Below are positions 22,945 to 31,619 of a stretch of DNA of 34,140 nt, piece by piece (positions within the stretch are counted from its first letter, which is position 1; every line of letters starts with the position of its first letter). Both the position numbers and the translations under genes were made by a program. The notes beneath the pieces are model-generated. The model did not search any database. It saw only the letters and a program-made list of their open reading frames with translations, and was not told where the DNA came from. The DNA lies in contig DATKOP010000035.1 of the NCBI GenBank assembly GCA_035524595.1, forward strand, positions 1 through 34,140. The letters are read 5' to 3'. Source of the DNA: CAIKZZ01 sp035524595 (GTDB lineage: Bacteria > Pseudomonadota > Gammaproteobacteria > Steroidobacterales > Steroidobacteraceae).

Positions 22945-24329
22945 GGCGCCGGCTCCGGCGGTGCTGCCTTCATCATCCGCGCGCGGCGCCAGCCGCCGAA
23001 GCGGTAGTAGGCGATCGCGAGGCCCGCCGCGACCAGCGACGCCAGCGGGAAGCTCCACCAGATCGCGTCCGCCCCGAAGCGCGGCAGCAGCAGCGTCGCG
23101 AACGGCAGCCGCACGGCCCAGAGCGCGACGAACAGCACCGCAACCGGCGCCATCACGGCGCCGGTGGAGCGCACCACGCCGAACAGCACCATCGAGATGC
23201 CGAAGAACACCCACGACGGTGCCGCGACCAGGTTGACGTGCCGCGCGATCTCGACCGCGTGGCCGGGCGGCAGGAACAGGCGCAGCGCCGGCGCGTCGAC
23301 CGCGACCAGGAGCAGCACCACCGAGCCCGTGGTCAGCACCACGAACAGGAGCCCGGTGCGCGCGGTGCGCGCGACCCGGTCCCAGCGGCCGGCGCCGACG
23401 TTCTGCGCCGCCATCGACGAGACCGCGGCGCCGAGCGCGAACGCCGGCATCTGCACGTAGTTCCAAAGCTGCCAGGCGGCGCCGTAGGCGGCGGTGGTGT
23501 CCGAGCCGAAGCGGTTGACGAGGCTGATCATCGCGACCGCGTTGGCCGAGATCACCACCATCTGCAGGCCCATCGGCAGCCCCTTGCGCAGCAGCGTCGC
23601 GATGATCGCGCCGTCGAAGTGCAGCAGCGCGAGGTCGCTGCCGCGCAGGCACAGCGGGTTGCGAGTCCGGTACAGGTGCACCACCAGCGCGACGAAGCTC
23701 ACCGCGTTCGCCACCAGCGTCGCGAGCGCCGAGCCCGCGATGCCGAGCCGCGGCAGCGGACCGGCGCCGAAGATGAACAGCGGGTTGAGCGCGATGTCGA
23801 GGCCGACCGACAGCAGCAGGAAGCGGAACGGAGTGCGCGAGTCGCCGGCGCCGCGCAGCACCGCCATCACGTAGGTGTAGAGGTACAGGAACGGCAGCGC
23901 CGCGAAGATGATCCTGAGGTAGGCGCGCGCATAGGGCACGGCGTCGGGGGGCGTGTGCATCGCGTCGAGCAGCGGGCCGGCGGCGAGCGCGCCGAGCGCC
24001 GCGAGCGCGACCGCGACCGTCGCGAAGAAGGCCGCGCTCGCGCCGACCACGGCGCGTGCGGCCGCGAGGCGCCCGGCGCCGACGTGCTGCGCGACCAGGA
24101 TCGTCGCCGCCATCGCGACGCCGAAGGCGCCGCCGAGCAGCAGGAACAGCACGGTGTTCGCGTTCGAGGTCGCGGTCAGCGCCGCCTCGCCGAGGAACTT
24201 GCCGACCCAGACCGAGTTGACCGAGCCGTTCAGCGACTGCAGCACGTTGCCGAGCAGGATCGGCAGCGCGAAGGCGAACAGCGTCGGCGCGATCGGCCCC
24301 TCGGTCAGGGCGGCGGTCCGGGGCCTCAT
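22941..24329 (-). CDS. MATE-family efflux transporter
   Basis: 462 residues, the usual MATE length, with 12 predicted membrane segments in two related halves. The opening 'LTEGPIAPTLFAFALPILLGNVLQSLNGSVNSVWVGKFLG' region and 'ALTATSNANTVLFLLLGGAFGVAMAATILVAQHVGAG' are typical of MATE transporters that expel drugs or cationic compounds using a Na+ or H+ gradient. The start overlaps the MDR reductase stop as ATGA, and the stop overlaps the metallophosphoesterase GTG. All three are therefore one transcript. The exported compound cannot be predicted. Confidence 0.92.
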   Translation of the reverse strand: MRPRTAALTEGPIAPTLFAFALPILLGNVLQSLNGSVNSVWVGKFLGEAALTATSNANTVLFLLLGGAFGVAMAATILVAQHVGAGRLAAARAVVGASAAFFATVAVALAALGALAAGPLLDAMHTPPDAVPYARAYLRIIFAALPFLYLYTYVMAVLRGAGDSRTPFRFLLLSVGLDIALNPLFIFGAGPLPRLGIAGSALATLVANAVSFVALVVHLYRTRNPLCLRGSDLALLHFDGAIIATLLRKGLPMGLQMVVISANAVAMISLVNRFGSDTTAAYGAAWQLWNYVQMPAFALGAAVSSMAAQNVGAGRWDRVARTARTGLLFVVLTTGSVVLLLVAVDAPALRLFLPPGHAVEIARHVNLVAAPSWVFFGISMVLFGVVRSTGAVMAPVAVLFVALWAVRLPFATLLLPRFGADAIWWSFPLASLVAAGLAIAYYRFGGWRRARMMKAAPPEPAP

Positions 24330-25390
24330 GCGGCGGAGTCGACGAGCAGCACCGACTTACCGACCGTCCGCCCGGACTTGAGTTCCAGGAGCGCCTCGCG
24401 CGCCGCGCCGAAGCCGTGCCGCGCGCCGACGTAGGGCGGCGGCAGCGCTAGCGCCGCGAGCGCCGCGTAGGCCTCGGGCACCCGCTCGACCGACTCCCAC
24501 AGCCAGATCAGGTTGAAGGCGAGCAGGCCCTGGTTGCGCGAGATCATCTCGAGCGGATCGAGCCGCGGCCGCCTGAGCCACCGCCAGGCGAGTCGCGCCC
24601 AGCCGCGGCGCCGCCCCGACGGCATGAAGTCGGCGGCGCCGTACAGCACGTAGCGGCCCTCGGGCGCGAGCCGCGCGAAGGCCGGGCGGAACCACGCGCC
24701 GAGCACCGCATCGAAGACGACGTCGAAGCCGCGCGCGCCGTGCGCGGCGAGCGCGGCGTCGAGACCGGCCGCGTAGCCGCGCGGTTCCCTGAGCAGGACG
24801 CTCGCCGGCGCGAGCCCGTGGCGGGCGGCGAGGAACTCGCGCTTGGCCTTGCTGCCGACCACGGCCACCGGATGCGCACCGAGGCGGGCGAGCACCGCGA
24901 GCGCCTGCAGCCCGACGCCGCCGGCCGCCGACTGCACCAGCACGACGCTGCCGGCGCGCACCGCGCCGAGCCGGACGAGGCCGTACCACGCGGTCAGCGC
25001 CTGCACCGGGAAGGCGGCACCGGCCTCGTAGGACCAGCCCGGCGGCAGCGGCGCGAGGTAGCGCGTGTCGACGTTGAGCGCGGTCGCGTAGCCGCCGAAG
25101 CGCGTCAGCACCAGCACGCGGTCGCCGAGCGCCGGTGCCGGCCGGCCCGGGAGCGGCGGCCCGAGCGCCTCGACGGTGCCGGCGGCCTCGAGCCCCGGCA
25201 CGAAGCTGCCGCGCGGCGTCGCCGAATAGAGGCCGAGGCAGGCGAAGGCGTCGGCGAAGTTGAGGCCGACCGCGCGCACCGCCACGCGCGCCTCGCCGGG
25301 GCCTGGCGGCTCGAGCCGTTCCTCGACCAGGCGCAGGCGGTCGAGCGATCCGGCACGATCGATGCGCCATGCGGCGCGGTGGCTTGGCAT
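24326..25390 (-). CDS. Zinc-independent MDR reductase (quinone oxidoreductase / VAT-1-like)
   Basis: 354 residues from the ATG ending at 25390. Medium-chain dehydrogenase/reductase fold: an N-terminal GroES-like domain (about 15-120) with 'VRAVGLNFADAFACLGLY' and 'FVPGLEAAGTVEALG', then a Rossmann domain with 'SAAGGVGLQALAVLARLG' (154-171, AAGGVG motif) for NADPH. Structural and catalytic zinc ligands are absent. The C-terminal 'MISRNQGLLAFNLIWLWE' is like the synaptic-vesicle VAT-1 and zeta-crystallin branch. It probably reduces quinones or enones. It leads the MATE and metallophosphoesterase genes. Its start is only 17 bases from the divergent mprF start and has no ribosome binding site. 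Confidence 0.88.
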   Translation of the reverse strand: MPSHRAAWRIDRAGSLDRLRLVEERLEPPGPGEARVAVRAVGLNFADAFACLGLYSATPRGSFVPGLEAAGTVEALGPPLPGRPAPALGDRVLVLTRFGGYATALNVDTRYLAPLPPGWSYEAGAAFPVQALTAWYGLVRLGAVRAGSVVLVQSAAGGVGLQALAVLARLGAHPVAVVGSKAKREFLAARHGLAPASVLLREPRGYAAGLDAALAAHGARGFDVVFDAVLGAWFRPAFARLAPEGRYVLYGAADFMPSGRRRGWARLAWRWLRRPRLDPLEMISRNQGLLAFNLIWLWESVERVPEAYAALAALALPPPYVGARHGFGAAREALLELKSGRTVGKSVLLVDSAA

Positions 25391-25407
25391 GGGATCATAG
25401 TACCCGC

Positions 25408-28002
25408 ATGACCGATCCGAATGCGCAACCCCCTGCGGCGCCGGCCGAGGCGCCGGCAGCGGACTGGCGGCGCTGGCTCGGGCCGGCGCTGTCGGTCGCG
25501 CTGTTCGTCGTCGTCGCGGCGGTGCTGCATCACGTGCTCGGCAGCTACCGGCTGCACGAGGTGCTCACCGAGCTGCGCGCGATCCCCGGCCGCGCGGTCG
25601 CGGGCGCGACGCTCCTGACCGCCGGCAGCTACTTCATGCTGACGCTGTACGACTGGCTCGGCGTCCGCTACATCGACAAGCCCGTGCCGTACCCGCGCAC
25701 CGCGCTGACCTCGTTCATCGCCTACGCCTTCGGCCACAACCTGAGCCTCGCGGCGTTCACCGGCGCCGCGGTCCGCTACCGGCTGTACTCGGCGGCGGGG
25801 CTGACCGCCGTCGACGTCGCGACGATCGTCTCGCTGTGCGCGCTGACGACCGCGATCGGCGTCAGCACGCTCGCCGGCGCCGCGCTGCTCGCCGCCGCGC
25901 CCGGCACCTCGGCCCTGCACCTCGGCCACCTCTGGTCGCGCCTCGTCGGCGCAGGGCTGGTCGGCTGGGTGCTCGCCTACGTGGTCTGGAGCAGCCGCGC
26001 GCGGGAGCCCGTGCTGCTCGGCGGCTGGGCGCTGAAACCGCCCGGGGCGGGGATCGCGCTCGCGCAGGTCGCGGTCGCGGCCGTCGACCTGTCCCTGTCC
26101 GCCGGCGTGCTCTACCTGCTGCTGCCGGCGTCGGCCCACACCGAGTTCGTGACCTTCGCCGGCATCTACGCGGTGGCGGTGGTCGGCGGCATCGCCAGCC
26201 AGGTGCCGGGCGGGCTCGGCGTGTTCGAGGCGATCCTGCTGCTCGCGCTGCCGCAGGTGCCGGCGCCGCAGCTGCTCGGCGCGCTGCTCGCCTACCGCGG
26301 CGTCTACTACCTCGGGCCGCTGATGCTGGCCGCGGTCGCGCTCGGCATCCAGGAGCTCGCCCGCCAGCGGCCGCGCTTCGCGCGCGCCGGCGGCGTCGCC
26401 GACACGCTGCTCGCGCCGGTCGCGCCGCAGCTCATCGGGGTGCTGGTGTTCGTCGCCGGCGCGATCCTGCTGGTGTCCGGCGCGACGCCCGCGCTCGACG
26501 CCCGGCTCGGCCGGCTGACCGAGCTCGTGCCGCTGCCGCTGCTCGAGGCGTCGCACCTCGCCGGCAGCATCGTCGGCGTCGGCCTCTTGATCCTGGCGCG
26601 GGCGCTGTTCCGCCGCGTGGCCGCCGCCTACCACCTGACCTTCTGGCTGCTGGTGGCGGGCATCGTCGCCTCGCTCGGCAAGGGCCTCGACTTCGAGGAG
26701 GCGTCCTACCTCGGCCTCGTGCTGCTCGTGATGTGGCTCGCGCGGCGCGCCTTCCACCGCCCGTCGACGATCATGAGCCAGCGCTTCACGCCGGTGTGGC
26801 TCGCCAGCGTCGCGATCATCGTCGCGCTCAGCCTCTGGATCGGCTGGCTGTCGTCGCGCCACGTGCCCTACTCGGGCGACCTGTGGTGGACGTTCGCGCT
26901 GCACGGCCACGCACCGCGCGTGCTGCGCGCCTCGCTCGCGGTGCTGGTCGTGCTGGCGGCCTTCCTCGCGGCGCAGCTGCTGCGGCCCGCGCCGCCGGAG
27001 CCGCACGATCCGGCGACGCTCGACCTCGAGCGCGCGCGCCGGGCGATCGCCTGCGCCGACCAGAGTCTCGCCAACGCCGCGCTCGCCGGCGACAAGCGGC
27101 TGCTGTTCCACCCGGCCGGCGACGCCTTCGTGATGTACCAGGTGAGCGGCGGCAGCTGGGTCGCGCTCGGCGACCCGGTCGGGCCGGCGGCGCGCGACGA
27201 GGAGCTGGTCTGGGCGTTTCGCGAGCTCGTCGACCGGCGCGGTGCGCGCACCGTGTTCTACCAGGTCAGCAGCCGCTCGCTGCCGCTGTACCTCGACCTC
27301 GGCCTGTCGCTGCTGAAGCTCGGCGAGGAGGCGCGCGTGCCGCTCGCGGACTTCAACCTCGAGGGCAGCGCCCGCGCCGACCTCAGGCAGTCGCGCCGCC
27401 GCGCCGAGCGCGACGGCGCCAGCTTCGAGGTCGTGGCGCCGGAGGGCGTGCCGCCGCTCCTGCCGCGGCTCAGGCAGATCTCGGACGGCTGGCTCGAGGA
27501 CAAGGCCACCGCCGAGAAGGGCTTCTCGCTGGGCGCCTTCGGCGAGCGCTACGTGGCCGAGTTTCCGGTCGCGATCGTGCGCGCCGAGGGCGACGTGGTC
27601 GCGTTCGCGAACCTGTGGCCGACCGCGACCCGCGAGGAGCTGTCGGTCGACCTGATGCGCTTCGGGCCGGACGCGCCGCGCGGCACGATGGACTACCTGT
27701 TCATCAAGCTGATGCTGTGGGGCCGGGCCGAGGGCTACCGCTGGTTCAACCTCGGCATGGCGCCGCTGTCGGGCCTCGAGAACCGCGCGCTCGCGCCGCT
27801 CTGGCACCGGATGGGCAGCTTCCTGTTCCGGCACGGCGAGTCGTTCTACAACTTCGAGGGGCTCAGGCGCTACAAGGACAAGTTCGATCCGGTGTGGGAG
27901 CCGCGCTACCTGGCCTCGCCCGGCGGCGTGCACCTGCCGCGCGTGCTGCTCGACGTCTCGACCCTGATCTCCGGCGGCCTCAAGGAGCTGATCACCAAAT
28001 GA
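25408..28002 (+). CDS. mprF: MprF-type bifunctional aminoacyl-phosphatidylglycerol synthase and flippase
   Basis: 864 residues from ATG 25408, matching the usual MprF length of about 840-880. The N-terminal part (about 20-525) is polytopic and holds the flippase, with 'FGHNLSLAAFTGAAVRYRLYS' and 'GIASQVPGGLGVFEAILL' segments. The soluble C-terminal DUF2156 synthase (about 533-850) includes 'LFHPAGDAFVMYQVSGGSWVALGDPVG', 'DLRQSRRRAERDG' and 'DYLFIKLMLWGRAEGYRWFNLGMAPLSG'. It transfers lysine or alanine from aminoacyl-tRNA to phosphatidylglycerol and flips the product outward, lowering surface charge and protecting against cationic peptides. It is translationally coupled to virJ/acvB. The amino acid used cannot be told by eye. 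Confidence 0.93.
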   Translation: MTDPNAQPPAAPAEAPAADWRRWLGPALSVALFVVVAAVLHHVLGSYRLHEVLTELRAIPGRAVAGATLLTAGSYFMLTLYDWLGVRYIDKPVPYPRTALTSFIAYAFGHNLSLAAFTGAAVRYRLYSAAGLTAVDVATIVSLCALTTAIGVSTLAGAALLAAAPGTSALHLGHLWSRLVGAGLVGWVLAYVVWSSRAREPVLLGGWALKPPGAGIALAQVAVAAVDLSLSAGVLYLLLPASAHTEFVTFAGIYAVAVVGGIASQVPGGLGVFEAILLLALPQVPAPQLLGALLAYRGVYYLGPLMLAAVALGIQELARQRPRFARAGGVADTLLAPVAPQLIGVLVFVAGAILLVSGATPALDARLGRLTELVPLPLLEASHLAGSIVGVGLLILARALFRRVAAAYHLTFWLLVAGIVASLGKGLDFEEASYLGLVLLVMWLARRAFHRPSTIMSQRFTPVWLASVAIIVALSLWIGWLSSRHVPYSGDLWWTFALHGHAPRVLRASLAVLVVLAAFLAAQLLRPAPPEPHDPATLDLERARRAIACADQSLANAALAGDKRLLFHPAGDAFVMYQVSGGSWVALGDPVGPAARDEELVWAFRELVDRRGARTVFYQVSSRSLPLYLDLGLSLLKLGEEARVPLADFNLEGSARADLRQSRRRAERDGASFEVVAPEGVPPLLPRLRQISDGWLEDKATAEKGFSLGAFGERYVAEFPVAIVRAEGDVVAFANLWPTATREELSVDLMRFGPDAPRGTMDYLFIKLMLWGRAEGYRWFNLGMAPLSGLENRALAPLWHRMGSFLFRHGESFYNFEGLRRYKDKFDPVWEPRYLASPGGVHLPRVLLDVSTLISGGLKELITK

Positions 28003-29525
28003 CCCCGCATCGCACCCGCCGGCTCGCGCTGGCTGCCGCCCTGCTGCTGCCCGCGATCGCCGCCGGCGCCGGCGCCGCGAAGCCGGGCGCCGCGGCGCCG
28101 GCCGCGCCCCGCGCCGCGCCCGCGCCCGGCACCGGCGGCGATGCGCCGGCGCCGGTGATCGCCGGCGAGCTGAAGCTGCGCTACGGGCCCTTCGGCGAGG
28201 TCACCGTCTACCGCCCCGCGGGTCGCGTCGCGAGCGTGGCGCTGTTCGTCTCCGGCGACGGCGGCTGGAACCTGGGCGTCGTCGAGATGGCGCGCCACCT
28301 GCTCGACCAGGGCGCGGCCGTGGTCGGCATCGACATCCGCCACTACCTCAAGTCGGTGAACGAGCCCGGCTCCGGCTGCAAGAGCTTCGCGGCGGACTTC
28401 GAGGGCCTCGCGCACGACGTCGAGCAGCGCCTGCGGCTCGAGGACTACCTGCCGCCGGTACTGGTCGGCTACTCCTCCGGCGCGACGCTCGTGTACGCGA
28501 CCGTGGTCGAGGCGCCGAAGGGCACCTTCGCCGGCGCGCTCAGCCTCGGCTTCTGCCCGGACCTCGACGTGACCCAGAAGATCTGCAAGGGCAGCGGACT
28601 CGCCTACGAGTGGCAGTACGCCAAGGGCCCGCCGCCGCCGCCCGTGAAGGGCGTGCTGTTCGGCGCCTCGACGATCAACGTGACGCCATGGATCGCCTTC
28701 CAGGGCGAGGTGGACCAGGTCTGCAGCCCGGCGGGCACGCGCGCCTTCGTCGCCGGCACCTCGAGCGCCGAGCTCGTCTGGCTGCCGAAGGTGGGCCACG
28801 GCTACTCGGTGGAGAAGAACTGGCTGCCGCAGTTCCGGGTCGCCTACCAGAAGCTCGCGGCGCACGCCGCGCCGCCCAGGGTCACGCTGCCGGAGGTCGC
28901 CGACCTGCCGCTCGTCGAGGTGCCGGCCGCGGCCAGCGCGGCGGGGGGCAGCGAGCAGCTGTTCGCGGTGCTGCTGACCGGCGACGGCGGCTGGGCGGGC
29001 ATCGACCAGGACGTGTCGGCCGCGCTCGCCGCGCGCGGCATTCCGGTGGTCGGCTGGAACTCGCTGAAGTACTACTGGCCCGGGCGCACGCCGGAGGCCG
29101 CGGCACGCGACCTCGAGCGGATCCTGCGGCGCTACGCGACGGCCTGGCACCGGCCGCAGGTACTGCTGGTCGGCTACTCGTTCGGCGCCGACGTGCTGCC
29201 GTTCCTGTACACGCGACTGCCGGCCGACCTGCGCGCGCTGGTGCGCACCGTGAGCCTGCTCGGCCTGAGCGACACCGCGAGCTTCGAGTTCCACGTCGCC
29301 GACTGGATCCCGGGCAGCGACCGCGGCGATCGCGCGACCGTGCCCGAGATCGCGCGCATGGGCGCGGCGCAGCTCCTGTGCCTGTACGGCGCCGACGAGG
29401 CCGACAACCCCTGCCGCGGGCTCGCCGGCCCTGGCCGCAAGGCGGTCGCGCTCGCCGGCGGCCATCACTTCGGCGGCGACTACGAGGCGCTGGTGCGGCA
29501 GATCCTCGACTACGCGCGCCGCTGA
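27999..29525 (+). CDS. acvB: VirJ/AcvB-family periplasmic serine hydrolase (aminoacyl-PG hydrolase)
   Basis: 508 residues; ATG 27999 overlaps the mprF stop (ATGA). The signal peptide is at 1-27, followed by an Ala/Pro linker to about residue 50. Two alpha/beta-hydrolase-like halves follow. The first has 'FVSGDGGWN' (84-91) and nucleophile motif GYSSG (157-161). The second, VirJ-like, has 'LTGDGGWAG' (326-334), GYSFG (392-396) and a C-terminal 'ALAGGHHFGGDY' with the likely catalytic His. The double architecture is that of Agrobacterium AcvB, which hydrolyses lysyl-phosphatidylglycerol; VirJ is the single-domain version. With mprF upstream, it probably limits or reverses the lipid modification. 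It converges with the TIGR02466-type gene, 8 bases away. Confidence 0.88.
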   Translation: MTPHRTRRLALAAALLLPAIAAGAGAAKPGAAAPAAPRAAPAPGTGGDAPAPVIAGELKLRYGPFGEVTVYRPAGRVASVALFVSGDGGWNLGVVEMARHLLDQGAAVVGIDIRHYLKSVNEPGSGCKSFAADFEGLAHDVEQRLRLEDYLPPVLVGYSSGATLVYATVVEAPKGTFAGALSLGFCPDLDVTQKICKGSGLAYEWQYAKGPPPPPVKGVLFGASTINVTPWIAFQGEVDQVCSPAGTRAFVAGTSSAELVWLPKVGHGYSVEKNWLPQFRVAYQKLAAHAAPPRVTLPEVADLPLVEVPAAASAAGGSEQLFAVLLTGDGGWAGIDQDVSAALAARGIPVVGWNSLKYYWPGRTPEAAARDLERILRRYATAWHRPQVLLVGYSFGADVLPFLYTRLPADLRALVRTVSLLGLSDTASFEFHVADWIPGSDRGDRATVPEIARMGAAQLLCLYGADEADNPCRGLAGPGRKAVALAGGHHFGGDYEALVRQILDYARR

Positions 29526-29533
29526 GCGCCGCC

Positions 29534-30196
29534 TCAGGCGTCGGGCAGCGTGAACCAGCAGTTGAAGGCGATCGTGATGCGCTCGCCCTCGCCCTCGAAG
29601 GGCTTGACGTCGTGCAGCAGGTACGAGGGGAAGATCACCAGCTGCCCGGCGGCGAGCTTGGCGCTGCGGATCTGGAACCCGTAGGGCGGCGGGATGCGCG
29701 CCACGGCCGCGTCCATGTACATCGAGCTCACCATCATCGGGTTGACGAAGGTCAGCGCCCCGCTCTCGGGACTGCCCGGGTCGCTCCTGCCGGGGTCGAC
29801 GCAGTAGACGCCGCTCCACGAGGCGTTCGGGTGGTTGTGCAGTCCGAAGAAGCCGCCGCGGCGCGTCACGTGCACCCACGCATCGTTGTAGATCTGCAGC
29901 CGCTCGACGGTCTTCTGGTCGTAGTTGCTCAGCTGGCCGACGACGTGCAGCAGCTGCTCCCAGCAGTGGCGCTTCAGTTCCTGGATCGCCGGGTCCGGAT
30001 CGCGGAACAGGTTGAAGTGGCTCTCGTAGAGCGCCGCGTTGCGCGTCGTCAGCGGCCGCGGGTTCGCGCCGCCGCTGCCGCGCGCCTCCTGCGCGAGCGC
30101 GAAGGCCCTGAGCGCCGCGTTGAGGCGCGCCGGGTCCGGGTGGTGGCTGTACGCGAACGGCACGGCGAACAGCGGCAGGATTTCCGGTGGCGGCAT
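29534..30196 (-). CDS. TIGR02466-type 2OG-Fe(II) oxygenase
   Basis: 220 residues from the ATG ending at 30196, with a GAGG site. The family opening 'ILPLFAVPFAYSH' is followed by 'LQIYNDAWVHVTRRGGFFGLHNHPNASWSGVYCV', which holds the first iron ligands (H120 or H122 in LHNHPNAS). The second half has 'FPSYLLHDVKPFEGEGERITIAFN', with the distal His at 195 and the 2-oxoglutarate Arg at about 206. The length and motif order match the TIGR02466 family of prolyl-4-hydroxylase-like proteins, which are mostly uncharacterised. The substrate is unknown. It is divergent from the TPR hydroxylase gene, and the two probably share a control region of about 90 bases. Confidence 0.85.
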   Translation of the reverse strand: MPPPEILPLFAVPFAYSHHPDPARLNAALRAFALAQEARGSGGANPRPLTTRNAALYESHFNLFRDPDPAIQELKRHCWEQLLHVVGQLSNYDQKTVERLQIYNDAWVHVTRRGGFFGLHNHPNASWSGVYCVDPGRSDPGSPESGALTFVNPMMVSSMYMDAAVARIPPPYGFQIRSAKLAAGQLVIFPSYLLHDVKPFEGEGERITIAFNCWFTLPDA

Positions 30197-30272
30197 GACG
30201 GGCCTCGGGCGGCAGCGACGACGGCGTCCGGCAGCGATTCTAGCGGGATGCGGGGCACGCGGGCCGCGGCGG

Positions 30273-30278
30273 TATACT
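30273..30278 (+). promoter_or_regulatory. -10-like element directly before the TPR hydroxylase start
   Basis: TATACT (five of six consensus bases) ends seven bases before ATG 30286. A transcript starting at the usual distance would begin at the start codon. No -35 match is seen in the GC-rich upstream bases. A weak AAGAG ribosome-binding-like sequence lies between. Confidence 0.35.
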
Positions 30279-30285
30279 TAAGAGC

Positions 30286-31614
30286 ATGAGCAGCCCCCCC
30301 AACGCGCGCGCCGGCCAGCCGACGCCGGCGGAGCAGCGCGTGCTGGCCCTCATGGCGGCCTGCGACCGCGCGCTCGCGGAGCGCCGCGACGGCGACGCGG
30401 CGCGGGCACTCAAGGAGGCCGAGGCGATCCTGCCGGAGCATCCGCTCGTGCTGCACGAGCGGGCGCGGCGCGCGCTCGGCGCGGGCGATCCGGCCGCGGC
30501 GCGGGCGCTGCTCGAGCGCGTGGTCGCGATCGCGCCGCGCCACCCGCCCTTCTGGCTGAGCCTCGCGGACGTGCTGCGGGTGCTCGCGCTCGCCGACGAG
30601 GAGCTCGCCGCGCTCGAGCAGGTGCTGTGCATCGAGCCCGCCCACCCGCTCGCGCTGCTGCGCAAGGCGGCGCTCTTCGACCGCACCGGCAAGCGCCGCA
30701 GCGCGGCGCTGACCTACGGCAACGCGCTCGCGACCATCAACCCGCAGCTGAAGCTCCCGCCGGCGATCGAGGCGCTGGTGGTCGAGGCGCGGCGCCGCGT
30801 GGCCGAGGGCGCGGCCGAGCTCGACGGCGTCATCGGCGCGCGCATCGGCGCGCTGCGCGCCGGCCACGACGCGCGCGAGCGGCGCCGCTTCGAGCGCTGC
30901 CTCGACCGGCTGCTCGGGCGCGCGCAGATCCACTCGCCGGAGCCGACGTTCCTGCTGTTTCCGTACCTCAGGAACTTCGAGTTCTACGAGCGCAGCGACT
31001 TCCCGTGGCTGGAGGCGCTCGAGGCGGCCACCGAGGCGATCCGCGACGAGTGCCTCGGCGCCCTCGGCGAGGACGCCGACGGGGTCCGCCCCTACGTCGC
31101 CTACCGCGACGGCCTGCCGCTCAGGCAGTGGCAGGAGCTCAACAACTCGCGCCGCTGGGGCGCGTACTTCCTCTGGGACCAGAGCGAACGCGTCGAGGAC
31201 CACATCGCCCGCTGCCCGCGCACCGCGGCGGCGCTCGGCGTCGCGCCGCGCGTGGACATCCCGGGCCGCGGGCCGACCGCGTTCTTCTCGATCCTCGATG
31301 CGCGCACCCGGATCCCGGCGCACCACGGCGTCACCAACACGCGGCTCACGGTGCACCTGCCGCTCGTGATACCGCCGGGCTGCGGCTTTCGCGTCGGCAG
31401 CGAGACCCGCGAATGGCGCGTCGGCGAGGCCTGGGTTTTCGACGACACGATCGAGCACGAGGCGTGGAACGACTCCGACGTGCCGCGCGCGATCCTGATC
31501 TTCGACGTCTGGCATCCGGAGCTGACCGCGCTCGAGCGCGACCTGGTGCGCGAGATGATGGTGGCGGTCGCCGACTACTACGGCGTCGAGGGCATGCCCT
31601 CGATGGAGCTGTAG
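30286..31614 (+). CDS. TPR-containing aspartyl/asparaginyl beta-hydroxylase (LpxO/AspH-like)
   Basis: 442 residues. The N-terminal half (about 17-170) has TPR-like helical repeats: 'LMAACDRALAERRDGDAARALKEAE', 'ALGAGDPAAARALLERVVAI' and 'EELAALEQVLCIEPAHPLALLRKAAL'. The C-terminal half (about 215-435) is the Asp/Asn beta-hydroxylase domain. It has 'ILDARTRIPAHHGVTNTRLTVHLPL' with iron His H346/H347, then 'WVFDDTIEHEAWN' with the second His H391, and R401 for 2-oxoglutarate. Relatives hydroxylate Asp/Asn of proteins or, in LpxO, a lipid A acyl chain. TPR fused to this domain suggests a protein or peptide substrate. Followed after 5 bases by a small secreted protein. Confidence 0.88.
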   Translation: MSSPPNARAGQPTPAEQRVLALMAACDRALAERRDGDAARALKEAEAILPEHPLVLHERARRALGAGDPAAARALLERVVAIAPRHPPFWLSLADVLRVLALADEELAALEQVLCIEPAHPLALLRKAALFDRTGKRRSAALTYGNALATINPQLKLPPAIEALVVEARRRVAEGAAELDGVIGARIGALRAGHDARERRRFERCLDRLLGRAQIHSPEPTFLLFPYLRNFEFYERSDFPWLEALEAATEAIRDECLGALGEDADGVRPYVAYRDGLPLRQWQELNNSRRWGAYFLWDQSERVEDHIARCPRTAAALGVAPRVDIPGRGPTAFFSILDARTRIPAHHGVTNTRLTVHLPLVIPPGCGFRVGSETREWRVGEAWVFDDTIEHEAWNDSDVPRAILIFDVWHPELTALERDLVREMMVAVADYYGVEGMPSMEL

Positions 31615-31619
31615 GCGCG

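Noticed and set aside
25105..27933. 942-codon minus-strand frame opposite mprF
   Set aside because: It is a GC-driven shadow with Arg/Asp/His-rich text, antisense to a complete MprF.
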